Counted from the first letter of the stretch, positions 36,186-47,237 are shown. The stretch is 64,000 bases of DNA from Paraburkholderia hiiakae (GCF_904848665.1 NZ_CAJHCQ010000005.1:1-64000); one strand, 5' to 3'. The notes: a model not told the origin generated them from the letters alone. Made by a program: numbers and translations.

Positions 36186-38036
36186 ATGAACACCCCCCTC
36201 GCCCACGAGGCGGATACCATCCGCCCTCGCCAGATTGCCACCGACGTCGCCATCATCGGCGCGGGTCCGGTCGGCCTCATGATCGCCAACATTCTCGGCC
36301 TGCAAGGCGTGCGTGTCACGCTTGTCGAGAAACTCGACCAGATCATCGACTACCCGCGCGCCATTGGTTTGGATGACGAAGCATTGCGCGTGTTCCAGTC
36401 GATCGGTCTTGCCGATGCGCTGCTGCCGCATACCACGCCCGACCACTGGATGCGCTTCGTCACGAAGGACGGCCATTGCTTCGCCTCGATCGAACCGCGT
36501 ACCGACGAATTCGGCTGGCCGCGGCGTAACGCCTTCATTCAGCCGCTCGCAGACCGCGTGCTCTATGAAGGGCTCGCGCGCTTCGAGCATGTGCAAGTGT
36601 TGTTCGGCCACGCCGTCAACGCGTTCGAACAGGACGCGCAGGGCGTGACGATCGACGTCAGCGATACGAACGGTGAGCGCCGCTCGATCCGCGCAGCGTA
36701 CCTGGTAGGCGCGGACGGCGGCAACAGCTTCGTGCGCCGCGCGCTCAATGTGCCCTTCGAAGGCCGCACGAAGCCGAATCAATGGATCGTGGTGGACGTG
36801 CGCAACGACCCCATCGGCTCGCCGCATATCTACATGCATTGCGATCATCAGCGCCCGTATGTGTCGGCTGCGCTGCCGCACGGCATTCGGCGCTTCGAAT
36901 TCATGGTGATGCCGGGCGAGACGGAAGAGGAACTCTCGAAGCCCGAGAACATGGCCGCGCTGATCCGCAAGGTGGTCGCCGACCCCGACAAGGTCGACTA
37001 CATCCGTAAGCGCGTGTACACGCACAACGCGCGTCTGGCCGAAACGTTCCGCGTGGACCGCGTTCTGCTCGCTGGCGACGCTGCTCACATCATGCCCGTG
37101 TGGCAGGGCCAGGGGTACAACAGCGGCATTCGCGACGCGAACAACCTGGGCTGGAAGCTCGCGATGGTCGCGAAGGGCCATGCCGACGGCCGCCTGCTCG
37201 ACAGCTATACCGTGGAGCGCCGCGCACATGCGCGTTCGATGATCCACCTCTCGGAAGTCGCGGGCGATATCTTCGCGCCCACGACGCGCTTTGGCGCGCG
37301 CGTGCGCGACACGTTCGTGCGCTGGATGAATGTGTTCCCCTCGGTTAAGCGTTACTTCGTGGAAATGCGCTTCAAGCCGATGCCGCGCTATGAAGCGGGC
37401 GTCGTGCTGCTGCCGCCGCCGCAGAAAACGGGTGGCTGGCTCGCAAGCCTCCTGGAGCGCTCGGGCAACTCGGCGCCGGGCCGCTTGCTTGGCTTGATGA
37501 GCCAGAAGCGCGACTCACTGATCGGCCGTCTCGCCTATGGCCGCGATCCGCTCGCGGCTTCGCCCGTGGGCCGCATGTTCATACAGCCGCGCGTGCGTCT
37601 TGCCGATGGCCGCGTGGTGCGCCTCGACGACGCGATCGGCAACGGCTTCGCGGTGCTCGCCTGGGGCGCGGATCCGACCTTTGGTCTCACGCCGCAGGCT
37701 CGCGCGCTGTGGGAGCGTCTCGGTGCGCGCTTCATCTTCGCGAAGCCCGACGTGCAGCTCGAATATGCCGACGACGTACCCGAGGGCGTGCTCGCGCTCG
37801 GCGACGCGCAGGGCCGTCTGAAGGAGTGGTTCAGCCGCCTGCCCGAATCTGTGGTGCTGCTGCGCCCGGACCGCTTCGTTGCGGGCGTGTGCACGCCGCA
37901 ACAGGTATCGGACGCGATCGTCGAACTCGCGGGCAAGCTCGGCATGACCGAAGCCGCCTTGCGCGAGGCGAGCGCTGCAGCCCCGCAAAACCGTCCCGTG
38001 CGCGGCGTGGCCGTTGCGCGCACAGCAGGAGCATGA
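36186..38036 (+). CDS. mhpA: 3-(3-hydroxyphenyl)propionate hydroxylase
   Basis: 616-residue FAD monooxygenase. GxGxxG motif [20 protein letters not shown] motif [14 protein letters not shown], and second FAD motif [34 protein letters not shown]. It ortho-hydroxylates 3-hydroxyphenylpropionate (or cinnamate analogue) to the 2,3-diol. A thioredoxin-like C-terminal extension makes it longer than the E. coli enzyme. AGAAGGAGA precedes the ATG. First gene of the mhp operon; its stop overlaps the region of the mhpB start. Confidence 0.94.
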   Translation: MNTPLAHEADTIRPRQIATDVAIIGAGPVGLMIANILGLQGVRVTLVEKLDQIIDYPRAIGLDDEALRVFQSIGLADALLPHTTPDHWMRFVTKDGHCFASIEPRTDEFGWPRRNAFIQPLADRVLYEGLARFEHVQVLFGHAVNAFEQDAQGVTIDVSDTNGERRSIRAAYLVGADGGNSFVRRALNVPFEGRTKPNQWIVVDVRNDPIGSPHIYMHCDHQRPYVSAALPHGIRRFEFMVMPGETEEELSKPENMAALIRKVVADPDKVDYIRKRVYTHNARLAETFRVDRVLLAGDAAHIMPVWQGQGYNSGIRDANNLGWKLAMVAKGHADGRLLDSYTVERRAHARSMIHLSEVAGDIFAPTTRFGARVRDTFVRWMNVFPSVKRYFVEMRFKPMPRYEAGVVLLPPPQKTGGWLASLLERSGNSAPGRLLGLMSQKRDSLIGRLAYGRDPLAASPVGRMFIQPRVRLADGRVVRLDDAIGNGFAVLAWGADPTFGLTPQARALWERLGARFIFAKPDVQLEYADDVPEGVLALGDAQGRLKEWFSRLPESVVLLRPDRFVAGVCTPQQVSDAIVELAGKLGMTEAALREASAAAPQNRPVRGVAVARTAGA

Positions 38037-38038
38037 GC

Positions 38039-38983
38039 ATGCCGATTCACCTCGAATGTCTGTCGCATACGCCGTTGCATGGCTATTTCGATCCGCTGCC
38101 TGAAGTGGTGGCGGAAGTCGAACGTGTAGGCCGCGCCGCGCGCGAGCGCGTGGAAGCGTACAAACCCGATCTGATCGTTGCGTTCGCACCCGACCATTTC
38201 AACGGCTTCTTTTATGATGTGATGCCGCCGTTCTGCATCGGTGCGCGCGCCGATGCCATCGGCGACTTCAAGAGCATGGCCGGTACGCTGCCGGTGCCCG
38301 AAGACCTCGCGCATAAGCTCGCCGAAAATGTGCTCGACGCCGATATCGACGTAGCGCTTTCGTACCGCATGCAGGTCGATCACGGCTGCGCGCAGGCGCT
38401 GGAAGTGCTCACCGGCGGCCTGGATCGCTACCCGGTGATTCCCGTGTTCATCAACTCGGTGGCGCCGCCCATGGCGACGCTGCGCCGTGCGCGTCTGCTG
38501 GGCGATGCGATTGGCCGCTTCTTCTCGCGCAGCGACAAGCGCGTGCTCGTGGTGGGCTCGGGCGGCATTTCACACGAGCCGCCTGTGCCGGAACTCTTCG
38601 GCGCGACGCCCGAAGTGGCCGAACGCCTGATCGCAGGCCGCAACCCCACGGCCGATTCGCGCGCAGCACGCCAGGCGCGTACCGTGGCCGCGGCGAAGTC
38701 GTTCACGGCGGGCGACAGCCAGTTGCATCCGCTCAATCCAGTATGGGATCGCGCGTTCCTCGCACGCCTTGAATCAGGCGAGTTGACTTCCGTGGACGGT
38801 ATGACGAACGCGGCCATTACGCGTGACGGCGGCAAGTCGGCCCATGAAATTCGCACCTGGGTCGCGGCGTTCGGCACGCTGGCCGCCTATGGCCCGTATC
38901 GCGCGACGCTTGACTACTACCGCGAAATTCCCGAGTGGATCGCGGGTTTCGCCACCATGCACGCCATGCCTGACGCGGCGTGA
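38039..38983 (+). CDS. mhpB: 2,3-dihydroxyphenylpropionate 1,2-dioxygenase
   Basis: 314 residues, LigB-type (class III) extradiol dioxygenase, the same length as E. coli MhpB. Key segments are HLECLSHTPLHGYFDP at the start, VAFAPDHFNGFFYDVMPPFCIG with metal/catalytic His, VDHGCAQALEVL and VVGSGGISHEPPVPEL. It cleaves the catechol ring meta to give 2-hydroxy-6-oxonona-2,4-diene-1,9-dioate. The ATG at 38039 is preferred to 38033 because AGGAG is better spaced. Confidence 0.94.
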   Translation: MPIHLECLSHTPLHGYFDPLPEVVAEVERVGRAARERVEAYKPDLIVAFAPDHFNGFFYDVMPPFCIGARADAIGDFKSMAGTLPVPEDLAHKLAENVLDADIDVALSYRMQVDHGCAQALEVLTGGLDRYPVIPVFINSVAPPMATLRRARLLGDAIGRFFSRSDKRVLVVGSGGISHEPPVPELFGATPEVAERLIAGRNPTADSRAARQARTVAAAKSFTAGDSQLHPLNPVWDRAFLARLESGELTSVDGMTNAAITRDGGKSAHEIRTWVAAFGTLAAYGPYRATLDYYREIPEWIAGFATMHAMPDAA

Positions 38984-39012
38984 CAGGAAAATACGGACTC
39001 CGGAGAATCAAC

Positions 39013-39801
39013 ATGTCAGATTCGAAACGCGTCGCGGCACTGGCCGCGCGCCTGCGCGAAGCCGAAGCGTCGCGCAACGTGATCGAGCCGGTGCGCAGCG
39101 AGATCGCTTTGGACGATATCGCCACTGCGTATGCAGTTCAGCAAGCCAACGTCGATCTGCGCGTGGCGACTGGCGAGCGCATTGTGGGCCGCAAGATCGG
39201 ACTTACGTCGCTCGCGGTGCAAAAGCAGCTGGGCGTCGATCAGCCCGATTTCGGCGCGCTGTTCGCTTCGGTGGCTTATGGCGACGCCGAAGCCATCCCG
39301 CTCTCGCAACTGATCCAGCCGAAGGTGGAAGCGGAAATCGCGCTCGTGCTCGAGCACGACCTCACGTTCGAGAAGCACACCTTCGTCGATATCCTGCGCG
39401 CAAGTGCCTATGCACTTGCGGCAATCGAAGTGGTGGACAGCCGCATCCAGAACTGGGACATCCGCTTCGTCGATACGGTGGCCGACAACGCTTCGAGCGC
39501 GCGCTTCGTGGTGGGCAGCCGCCCGGTGCCGCTCTCGCAGATCGATTTGACCGCTTGCGCCATGGAACTTTCGCGCGACGGCGAGGTGCTTTCGCGTGGC
39601 AACGGCGCGGCGTGCCTCGGCAATCCGCTCAACGCCGCAGTGTGGCTTGCGGACCGCATGGTCCAGCTCGGCACGCCGCTGCGTGCGGGCGACGTGGTGC
39701 TCACGGGTGCGCTCGGGCCCATGGTCGCCGTGAAGGAACCCGGCATGTACACCGCGCAGATCGAAGGCCTCGGCAGCGTTCGCGCGACTTTCTCCGCCTG
39801 A
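39013..39801 (+). CDS. mhpD: 2-keto-4-pentenoate hydratase
   Basis: 262 residues of the FAA-hydrolase/hydratase family: [38 protein letters not shown] with the metal-binding acidic residues, [23 protein letters not shown]. It hydrates 2-hydroxypenta-2,4-dienoate to 4-hydroxy-2-oxovalerate. The start MSDSKR follows CGGAGAATCA; an earlier in-frame ATG overlaps the mhpB end. Confidence 0.94.
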   Translation: MSDSKRVAALAARLREAEASRNVIEPVRSEIALDDIATAYAVQQANVDLRVATGERIVGRKIGLTSLAVQKQLGVDQPDFGALFASVAYGDAEAIPLSQLIQPKVEAEIALVLEHDLTFEKHTFVDILRASAYALAAIEVVDSRIQNWDIRFVDTVADNASSARFVVGSRPVPLSQIDLTACAMELSRDGEVLSRGNGAACLGNPLNAAVWLADRMVQLGTPLRAGDVVLTGALGPMVAVKEPGMYTAQIEGLGSVRATFSA

Positions 39802-39814
39802 TACAGGAATTCAT

Positions 39815-40765
39815 ATGGCTTCCGAAAAACTCAAGGCCGCGATCATCGGCTCCGGCAACATCGGCACGGATCTGATGATCAAGATCATGCGCAACAGCCA
39901 GCATCTGGAGATGGCGGCGATGGTCGGCATCGACCCGAACTCCGATGGTCTCGCGCGCGCCGCGCGCCTGGGCGTCGCGACCACGCATGAAGGCGTGGAA
40001 GGTCTCACGCGTCTGCCCGTTTTCAACGACATCGACTTCGTGTTCGATGCGACCTCCGCTGGCGCGCACGTGAAGAACGACGCGCTGCTGCGCAAGCTCA
40101 AGCCGTCGATCCGCGTGATCGACTTGACGCCTGCCGCGATTGGCCCGTACTGCGTGCCGGTGGTGAACATCGATGCGCATATCGAAGCGCTCAACGTCAA
40201 CATGGTGACGTGCGGCGGCCAGGCCACGATTCCGATGGTCGCCGCTGTGTCGCGCATCGCGAAGGTCCATTACGCGGAGATCGTCGCTTCGATCAGCAGC
40301 AAGTCGGCGGGCCCGGGCACGCGCGCCAACATCGACGAGTTCACCGAAACGACTTCGAAGGCGATCGAAGTAGTGGGCGGCGCTGCGAAGGGCAAGGCCA
40401 TCATCGTGCTGAACCCGGCCGAGCCGCCGGTGATGATGCGCGACACGGTTTATACGCTTTCCGAGGCGGCCGACCGCGAGAAGGTCGAGCAGTCCATCGA
40501 AGAGATGGTCGCGAAGGTCCACGCCTATGTGCCGGGCTATCGCCTGAAGCAGAAGGTGCAGTTCGACGAGATTCCTGCGAGCGCGCCGCTCAACATTCCG
40601 GGCCTTGGCAAGTTCAGCGGCCTGAAGACCTCGGTGTTCCTCGAAGTGGAAGGCGCGGCGCATTATCTGCCCGCTTACGCAGGCAATCTCGACATCATGA
40701 CTTCCGCCGCGCTCGCTACTGCCGAACGCATGGCGCAAACGCTGCTCAGCGTACAAGGAGCGTAA
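39815..40765 (+). CDS. mhpF: acetaldehyde dehydrogenase (acylating)
   Basis: 316 residues. NAD-binding [17 protein letters not shown], catalytic C133 in [14 protein letters not shown], and the C-terminal dimerisation region. It turns acetaldehyde channelled from MhpE into acetyl-CoA. It lies 13 bases after mhpD and four before mhpE, matching the usual FE coupling. Confidence 0.96.
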   Translation: MASEKLKAAIIGSGNIGTDLMIKIMRNSQHLEMAAMVGIDPNSDGLARAARLGVATTHEGVEGLTRLPVFNDIDFVFDATSAGAHVKNDALLRKLKPSIRVIDLTPAAIGPYCVPVVNIDAHIEALNVNMVTCGGQATIPMVAAVSRIAKVHYAEIVASISSKSAGPGTRANIDEFTETTSKAIEVVGGAAKGKAIIVLNPAEPPVMMRDTVYTLSEAADREKVEQSIEEMVAKVHAYVPGYRLKQKVQFDEIPASAPLNIPGLGKFSGLKTSVFLEVEGAAHYLPAYAGNLDIMTSAALATAERMAQTLLSVQGA

Positions 40766-40769
40766 AGCG

Positions 40770-41795
40770 ATGAGCAAGAAACTCTACATCTCCGACGTGA
40801 CACTGCGCGACGGCAGCCACGCCATTCGCCACCAGTACTCGATCCAGAACGTGCAGGACATCGCCCGTGCGCTGGACCGCGCGAAGGTGGACAGCATCGA
40901 AGTCGCCCACGGTGACGGCCTGCAGGGCTCGAGCTTCAACTACGGCTTCGGCGCGCACAGCGACCTGGAATGGATCGAGGCCGTGGCCGACGTGGTCACG
41001 CACGCACAGATCGCGACGCTGCTCTTGCCCGGCATCGGTACGATTCACGACCTGAAGGCCGCATACAACGCGGGCGCGCGCATCGTGCGCGTAGCCACGC
41101 ATTGCACGGAAGCCGACATTTCGAAGCAGCACATCGAGTATGCGCGCGAACTGGGCATGGACACCGTGGGCTTTCTGATGATGAGCCACATGACCACGCC
41201 GGAAAATCTCGCCATCGAAGCGAAGAAGATGGAAAGCTACGGCGCGACCTGCATCTACGTGGTCGATTCGGGCGGCGCACTCACGATGAACGACGTGCGC
41301 GACCGATTCCGCGCGGTGAAGGCAGTGCTCAAGCCCGAAACGCAAACGGGCATGCACGCGCACCACAACCTCTCGTTGGGCGTGGCGAATTCGATAGTCG
41401 CGGTGGAAGAAGGTTGCGACCGCATCGATGCATCGCTTGCGGGCATGGGTGCCGGCGCGGGCAATGCGCCGCTCGAAGTGTTCATCGGCGCGGCGGAGCG
41501 CATGGGCTGGAACCACGGCACCGACCTCTACACGTTGATGGACGCCGCCGACGACATCGTGCGCCCGTTGCAGGACCGCCCGGTCCGCGTGGACCGCGAA
41601 ACGCTCGCGCTCGGCTATGCAGGCGTGTATTCGAGCTTCCTGCGCCACTCGGAAGTGGCTGCGAAGAAGTACGGCCTGAAGACGGTCGACATTCTCGTCG
41701 AACTGGGCAAGCGCCGGATGGTGGGCGGCCAGGAAGACATGATCGTCGACGTGGCGCTCGATTTGAAGAAGCGCCAGGAAGCATTGCAGTCCTGA
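40770..41795 (+). CDS. mhpE: 4-hydroxy-2-oxovalerate aldolase
   Basis: 341 residues. HMGL-like aldolase with R13-D14 in [15 protein letters not shown] and metal-binding HxH in [16 protein letters not shown]. The C-terminal communication domain ([30 protein letters not shown]) pairs with MhpF. It splits 4-hydroxy-2-oxovalerate to pyruvate and acetaldehyde. Confidence 0.96.
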   Translation: MSKKLYISDVTLRDGSHAIRHQYSIQNVQDIARALDRAKVDSIEVAHGDGLQGSSFNYGFGAHSDLEWIEAVADVVTHAQIATLLLPGIGTIHDLKAAYNAGARIVRVATHCTEADISKQHIEYARELGMDTVGFLMMSHMTTPENLAIEAKKMESYGATCIYVVDSGGALTMNDVRDRFRAVKAVLKPETQTGMHAHHNLSLGVANSIVAVEEGCDRIDASLAGMGAGAGNAPLEVFIGAAERMGWNHGTDLYTLMDAADDIVRPLQDRPVRVDRETLALGYAGVYSSFLRHSEVAAKKYGLKTVDILVELGKRRMVGGQEDMIVDVALDLKKRQEALQS

Positions 41796-41890
41796 TCAAG
41801 CGCGCCGCGCATCGCCTTTCGGGTGGTGTGCGGCGTTGCCACAAATAGCCGGCGAAAAGAGCGGCTCGCATAGATATCTGGAGACTTTTT

Positions 41891-43135
41891 ATGACGTCAC
41901 GAAACAGTAGTGCTGGAGAAACTGGAGCGAGCAGCAAGGCAACCATCGCCCTGTGTCTGGCGATTGCGCTGCTCGAAGGGCTGGACCTGCAATCGGCGGG
42001 TGTAGCGGGACCGCGCATGGCGAAGGAGTTTCATCTCGCCGTGGCGCAAATGGGCTGGGCGTTCAGTGCGGGTGCGATTGGCCTCTTGCCGGGCGCGGCG
42101 CTGGGCGGGCGGCTCGCCGACCGGTTTGGCCGCAAGCGCGTGCTCATGTGGTCGGTTGCGCTGTTCGGGCTGTTCTCGCTCGCCACGACCATGGTGTGGA
42201 ATTTCGAAAGCCTGCTCGTCGCGCGTCTGCTCACGGGTCTCGGTCTCGGCGCGGCCATGCCGAACCTGATCGCGCTGTGCTCGGAGGCCGCGGGTCCACA
42301 GCAGCGCAGCACGGCGGTGGGCGCGATGTACTGCGGCATGCCGTTCGGCGCGGCGATCGCTGCCGTAATCGGCATGCTCGGCACAGGGGACGCGAGCTGG
42401 CGTCACGTGTTCTACGTTGGCGGTCTCGGTCCGATCGTGATGGTGCCGCTGTTGGGCGTGTTCCTGCGCGAGTCGCAGCAATTCGTGGCCACGCAGGCTT
42501 CGAAGGCGAAAGAAGGCGCGCCGAGCGTGGCGCAAGCGCTCTGGCGCGAGGGCCGCGCGCGTACGACCATCGCGCTGTGGATCAGCTACCTCGGCACGCT
42601 GATCGTGCTGTACTTCCTGATGAACTGGCTGCCGTCGATGGTGCTTGCACGCGGCCTCACGCGCGTGCAGTCGAACCTCGTGCTGATGCTGTTCAACATC
42701 GGCGGCGGTATTGGCGCGGTTGCGATCGCAACGATCATGGATCGCTTTGGCCGCCGCGGCACGGTGATCGGCATGTACATCGGCATCGTGGCGGCGCTTA
42801 CCGTGCTCGCGGGCGCGGGCGGTGCGGGCTCGACGGCCGTGGGCGGCCTGCTGTGCGGCTTCTTTATCGTGGGCGGGCAGTCGGTGCTTTATGCACTCGC
42901 AGGTCATGCGTACCCCACGGAAGTGCGCGGCACGGGTGTGGGGGCAGCCGTGGCCGTGGGGCGTCTCGGTTCGATTCTCGGGCCGCTCGTGGCCGGTCAG
43001 TTGTTCGCACTCGGTCAGAGCCCGTCGATGCTGGTGGGCTCGAGCATTCCGCTCGTTGTGATCGCGGCGTTTGCCGCGCTGAGCGTGGTGGGTGCATTCA
43101 AGCAGCGCAGCGCATTGGGCGCACAGGGCGCATGA
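41891..43135 (+). CDS. mhpT: 3-(3-hydroxyphenyl)propionate transporter (AAHS-type MFS)
   Basis: A 414-residue 12-TM major facilitator. The AAHS family signs are ALLEGLDLQSAGVAGP in TM1 (acidic residue for H+ coupling) and GGRLADRFGRKRVLMWS between TM2 and TM3. Position inside the mhp operon supports uptake of hydroxyphenylpropionate by proton symport. TM1 carries EGLDLQ where many AAHS members have DGFD, a conservative difference. Confidence 0.92.
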   Translation: MTSRNSSAGETGASSKATIALCLAIALLEGLDLQSAGVAGPRMAKEFHLAVAQMGWAFSAGAIGLLPGAALGGRLADRFGRKRVLMWSVALFGLFSLATTMVWNFESLLVARLLTGLGLGAAMPNLIALCSEAAGPQQRSTAVGAMYCGMPFGAAIAAVIGMLGTGDASWRHVFYVGGLGPIVMVPLLGVFLRESQQFVATQASKAKEGAPSVAQALWREGRARTTIALWISYLGTLIVLYFLMNWLPSMVLARGLTRVQSNLVLMLFNIGGGIGAVAIATIMDRFGRRGTVIGMYIGIVAALTVLAGAGGAGSTAVGGLLCGFFIVGGQSVLYALAGHAYPTEVRGTGVGAAVAVGRLGSILGPLVAGQLFALGQSPSMLVGSSIPLVVIAAFAALSVVGAFKQRSALGAQGA

Positions 43136-43200
43136 AATTGAAGGGGAGAAGGCACGCGCCTTCTCCGGCATGGGTTATCACGTTTTAAAGGATGGTCATC

Positions 43201-44070
43201 ATGACTGGTACGGCACAAGCAATCACCGAAGCCTCGACGAGCAGGTTCGCCCGCGTGAAGGACGGCGACGTCGAGTTCCAGATTCACTACAACGACGCGG
43301 GCGAAGGCGCCGAAACCGTGGTGATGCTGCACGGCTCGGGTCCGGGCGCGAGCGGCTGGGCCAACTTCAACCGCAACGTCGAGCCGCTCGTCGCGGCCGG
43401 CTACCGCGTGATCCTGATGGACTGCCCGGGCTGGAGCAAGAGCGACCCGATCGTGTGCACGAACTCGCGCTCGGACCTGAACGGCCGGGTGCTCAAGGGG
43501 CTGCTCGACGTGCTCGACATCGAGCGCGTGCATATTCTCGGCAATTCGATGGGTGGTCATAGCGCCGTTGCATTCGCGCTGGCGAACCCGCAACGCGTGG
43601 GCAAGCTCGTGCTGATGGGCGGCGGCACTGGCGGCCCGAGCAGCTTCGTGCCGATGCCCACCGAAGGCATCAAGCTGCTGCAAGGTCTCTATCGCGATCC
43701 GACTATCGAGAACCTCAAGCGCATGATGAACGTGTTCGTGTACGACGCGAGCGCGCTCACCGACGAGCTGATGCAAACGCGCCTCGACAACATGCTCGCG
43801 CGCCGCGACCATCTGGAAAACTTCGTGAGGAGCCTCGCCGCGTTCCCGAAGCAGTTCAGCGACTACGGCCCGCGCCTTGGCGAAATCGCCGCGCCCACGC
43901 TCGTGATCTGGGGCCGCGACGACCGCTTCGTGCCGATGGATATCGGCCTGCGTCTGCTGGCCGGCATGCAGAACGCGCAACTGCACGTATTCAACCGTTG
44001 CGGCCACTGGGCGCAGTGGGAGCACGCGCAAGCGTTCAACCGCATGGTGATCGACTTCCTGGGGCACTGA
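43201..44070 (+). CDS. mhpC: 2-hydroxy-6-oxonona-2,4-dienedioate hydrolase
   Basis: 289-residue alpha/beta hydrolase. Oxyanion segment [12 protein letters not shown], nucleophile S116 in [10 protein letters not shown], acid in [10 protein letters not shown], and His in [11 protein letters not shown]. It hydrolyses the MhpB ring-cleavage product to succinate (or fumarate) and 2-hydroxypenta-2,4-dienoate. It is the last gene of the operon, unlike E. coli where it follows mhpB. ATG 43201 fits the AAAGGA site better than 43192. Confidence 0.95.
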   Translation: MTGTAQAITEASTSRFARVKDGDVEFQIHYNDAGEGAETVVMLHGSGPGASGWANFNRNVEPLVAAGYRVILMDCPGWSKSDPIVCTNSRSDLNGRVLKGLLDVLDIERVHILGNSMGGHSAVAFALANPQRVGKLVLMGGGTGGPSSFVPMPTEGIKLLQGLYRDPTIENLKRMMNVFVYDASALTDELMQTRLDNMLARRDHLENFVRSLAAFPKQFSDYGPRLGEIAAPTLVIWGRDDRFVPMDIGLRLLAGMQNAQLHVFNRCGHWAQWEHAQAFNRMVIDFLGH

Positions 44071-44099
44071 AACACGCCGAAGCACTTGCAGCAACGACG

Positions 44100-44129
44100 C
44101 GGCGCACCTCATGGTGCGCCGTTTTTTTT
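44100..44129 (+). terminator. Rho-independent terminator of the mhp operon
   Basis: CGGCGCACC-TCAT-GGTGCGCCG, a perfect 9-bp stem with a 4-base loop, followed by eight T residues, 30 bases after the mhpC stop codon. Confidence 0.92.
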
Positions 44130-44378
44130 CGTTTTGTGTGACGAAACCGTAAGTCAACGCGCCGCCAACCGGTTCATCTAAAGACAAACCCGCATTAGCG
44201 TAAAACGAAACGATTCGTCATTGACAAATTAAACCTGCCCCACCTATGATCGGCTCACTGCCTGGAGATGCGCGAACCGCGCACCCCGGCGAGTCGCGCA
44301 AGGCGCGCAAGACGCCGCGCATCAACGGTCTGCCCGGATCCGACTGGGTAAGCCGCAGTCATGTTTGGAGACAGGCAG

Positions 44379-45731
44379 ATGCCCCAATCGATTGCCCCGG
44401 ACCACGGGTCCGAAGCCGCGCGCACCTACGCCGCGCCCGCGCAACAACTCTCGCAGCAAGACGACGCGCTCTATCGCAAGGTGTCGGCGCGCGTCATCCC
44501 GTTCTTGTTCGTTTGCTACGTCGTGTCGTTTCTCGACCGCATCAACATCGGCTTCGCGCAATTGCAGATGAAGCACGACCTGGGCTTCAGCGACGCGATG
44601 TACGGCCTCGGCGCCGCCGTCTTCTACGTGGGCTACGTGCTGTGCGAAGTTCCGAGCAACATGCTGCTTGCGCGCTTCGGCGCGCGCCGCACGTTCATGC
44701 GCATCATGCTGCTGTGGGGCATTGCCTCGACCAGCATGATGTTCGTGTCCAGCCCCACGCAGTTCTACGCGCTACGCTTCCTGCTGGGCGTGTTCGAGGC
44801 GGGCTTCTTTCCGGGCATCGTGCTCTATCTCACGTACTGGTATCCAGCGCGCCGCCGCGCGGCCGTGTTCTCGATCTTCTTCGCTGGCGTGGCGGTGGCG
44901 GGCGTGCTGGGCGGCCTCATCTCGGGCTGGATCATGCGCGACATGGCCGGCGTGGCGGGCCTTGCCGGCTGGCGCTGGATGTTCGTGATCGAAGGTCTGC
45001 CGGCCGTGCTGCTCGGCCTCATGGCGGCGTTCTGGCTCGTGGACGGCCCCGAGAAGGCGAGGTGGCTGACCGACGCAGAGAAGGCCCATCTCCTCGCACA
45101 ACGTGACGGCGAAAGCGATCACGCGCATTCCACGCGTTCGTTCGGGGCGGCGCTGCGCAACCCGCGCGTGTATCTGTTCGCGTTCATCTACTTCTCGCTG
45201 ACCTGTGCCTCGCTCACGCTGAACTTCTGGATGCCGCTGATGATTCGCGACTTCGGCGTGCATGACGTGCTGGCGATCAGCCTCTACACCGTCATCCCGA
45301 ATGCGGTGGGCGCGGTGGGCCTCATGTGGATCGCGCGCCGCTCGGACCGGCGTGGCGAACGGCGCTGGCATTTCGCAGCGTGCACGATAGGCGGCGGCAT
45401 GGCATTGGCGCTGCTCACGCTGCATCTGGCGAGTTTCGCCGCGATGATGGCGATCCTTTCGGTGGCAGCGGTGCTGATCTTTGCCGCGTTGCCGATCTTC
45501 TGGGCGGTGCCTTCGGCGTACCTCTCGGGGAAGGCCGCAGCGGCCGGAATTGCGCTCATCAGCAGTATCGGCATTACGAGCGGCATTGTGAGCCCGTGGG
45601 CGATCGGGCTCATCAAGACGCATACGGGCAGCATGGACAACGCGCTGTATCTGCTCGCGGCGTTGCTGGTGACTAGCGGCGCGGCGCTGGTGACGGGTGT
45701 GCCGGCCGCGGGCAAGCGCCAATCACATTAA
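44379..45731 (+). CDS. MFS transporter, anion:cation symporter (ACS) family
   Basis: 450 residues, 12 TM. Typical ACS features: YRKVSARVIPFLFVCYVVSFLDRINIGFAQLQM in TM1, then GYVLCEVPSNMLLARFGARR and GVFEAGFFPGIVLYLTYWYP. The family takes up organic anions such as phthalate, tartrate and glucarate. ATG 44379 has GGAGA seven bases upstream. The mhp terminator separates it from that operon, so it has its own promoter in the 250 bases before it. It ends convergent with the DUF1932 remnant, stops overlapping. Confidence 0.9.
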   Translation: MPQSIAPDHGSEAARTYAAPAQQLSQQDDALYRKVSARVIPFLFVCYVVSFLDRINIGFAQLQMKHDLGFSDAMYGLGAAVFYVGYVLCEVPSNMLLARFGARRTFMRIMLLWGIASTSMMFVSSPTQFYALRFLLGVFEAGFFPGIVLYLTYWYPARRRAAVFSIFFAGVAVAGVLGGLISGWIMRDMAGVAGLAGWRWMFVIEGLPAVLLGLMAAFWLVDGPEKARWLTDAEKAHLLAQRDGESDHAHSTRSFGAALRNPRVYLFAFIYFSLTCASLTLNFWMPLMIRDFGVHDVLAISLYTVIPNAVGAVGLMWIARRSDRRGERRWHFAACTIGGGMALALLTLHLASFAAMMAILSVAAVLIFAALPIFWAVPSAYLSGKAAAAGIALISSIGITSGIVSPWAIGLIKTHTGSMDNALYLLAALLVTSGAALVTGVPAAGKRQSH

Positions 45732-46185
45732 GCAGACTTGAGCAGCGTGCGCCATTGCGGCAGTCTGCCCTTTTCATCAAGCGCCTCGACGAGCGGAGCG
45801 GGGCGCTCGGCCAGCGCCTGCTGAACGTCCGCGATGGCATTGGCCAGCTCGCTCGACATGCCGAGTCCGTCGAGCATGGCCGCTGCCTCGCGCATTTCCT
45901 CGGAGCGCCGCTGGCCATGCTCGACCACGCGGCCAATCAGGTACGACTCATAGCCCGTGTCCCAACCCATGCCTGGGAAGCTTGCCGCAAGCGATGCAAG
46001 CACGCGGTCGTCCACGCCGAACTGCTTCGCGGCGAGCATCGATTGCACGCACATCGCTTCCATGCCTTTGATCATGATGCTGCGGCACAGCTTGATGGCG
46101 GAGGCGCGTCCGTCCAGCAGCATCGGCACGCGTATGCCTTGCGGCGGCACGGGCGCCATCACAGCGACTTCCACGTAATCGGCGC
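45728..46185 (-). pseudogene. DUF1932-type NAD(P) dehydrogenase remnant
   Basis: The C-terminal domain of a 6-phosphogluconate-dehydrogenase-like oxidoreductase: ADYVEVAVMAPVPPQGIRVPMLLDGRA, then SAIKLCRSIMIKGMEAM and FPGMGWDTGYESYLIGRVVEHGQRRSEEMREAA. The whole N-terminal Rossmann domain is missing. About 35-40 residues are also lost between DGRA and SAIKLCRS (GRAS-type sequence on both sides suggests slippage or recombination). The open frame extends upstream to 46390, but that part is not protein-like. It is probably non-functional. Confidence 0.75.
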
Positions 46186-46319
46186 CAACGTGTGGGCGGT
46201 ATTCAGGCTTTGCGAAACGCCAAATAAGCCATCTGTTTTTCTTATCGGCTCGGATGAAATTATGAGGTGCGCGTGCAGCAAGTTTCGTCCTGCGTCCCCT
46301 TGCGGGTGCAACCCTGGAA

Positions 46320-47237
46320 TCACTGCCGCCCGGCAAGCTCCTCCAGCAGCCAGTCGCGAAACGCAACCAGCACAGGGTGGCGCTGAGCACGCTCCGGGTA
46401 GACCAGGTAATACGAGCGCGAGCTTGGCACCGCTTCGAACGGGCTGAGAAGCCGGTTCTCGTTCAATTCGTCTTCCACCAGCATGCGCGGCACGAGGCCC
46501 ACGCCGATACCGGCGACAACCGCCTGGATCAAATGCGAGGTCAGCTCGAAACTCGGGCCCGGACGCAGCGCGTCGTGACGCAAGCCGAAATGCGCGCACC
46601 ATTCGCGCCATGCGTCGGGGAAGCTGCGCACGCGCAGCAGCGTGAGGCCCTCCAGGGATTCGATGGTCGGCGCGACGGCCCGTCGCTTCAGTTTCTTCGC
46701 GAACGGCAACGCAGCGGGGTTGCCAACCAGCACCAGCTCTTCCGCATAGAGCCTGTGCGCCGTTACGCCGGGCCAGCGGCCGTCGCCCACCACGATCGCG
46801 GCGTCGAGATCCTGGGTCGAAAAATCGGCAGCCTCGATGCGCGAGTCGAGATCGATCTGCAAATCGGGGTGCGTCTGATAGAAGCGGTGCAGGCGCGGCA
46901 GCAGCCACTTGGCGCCAAACGTCGGCAGGGTCGCGACGCGTAACTGCGTTTTCGGCGCGTTCGCCGTGAGGGCCTGCAGCGTCGCGCTGCGGATCAGCGT
47001 AAGCGCGTGAGCGATCTCGGCCATATAGGCTCGGCCGATATCGGTCGGGATGATGCGTTTGCCCTCGCGCGTGAAGAGCGCAAGGTCGAGCATCGCTTCG
47101 AGCGCCTGAACCTGGCGGCTCACGGCGCTCTGCGTGAGCGACAGCTCCTCGGCGGCGCGCGTGAAGCTCTCGTGGCGCGCGGACGCTTCGAATGCGAGCA
47201 GCAGCGACATGGAAGGCGTGAGCTTGCGGTAATTCAT
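46320..47237 (-). CDS. LysR-type regulator, GcvA-like
   Basis: 305 residues. N-terminal HTH (PSMSLLLAFEASARHESFTRAAEELSLTQSAVSRQVQALEAML) and a GcvA-subgroup substrate domain (LRVATLPTFGAKWLLPRL). It is divergent from the YdiJ-type oxidoreductase (47353), with about 115 bases between, so it probably controls that gene. Confidence 0.9.
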   Translation of the reverse strand: MNYRKLTPSMSLLLAFEASARHESFTRAAEELSLTQSAVSRQVQALEAMLDLALFTREGKRIIPTDIGRAYMAEIAHALTLIRSATLQALTANAPKTQLRVATLPTFGAKWLLPRLHRFYQTHPDLQIDLDSRIEAADFSTQDLDAAIVVGDGRWPGVTAHRLYAEELVLVGNPAALPFAKKLKRRAVAPTIESLEGLTLLRVRSFPDAWREWCAHFGLRHDALRPGPSFELTSHLIQAVVAGIGVGLVPRMLVEDELNENRLLSPFEAVPSSRSYYLVYPERAQRHPVLVAFRDWLLEELAGRQ

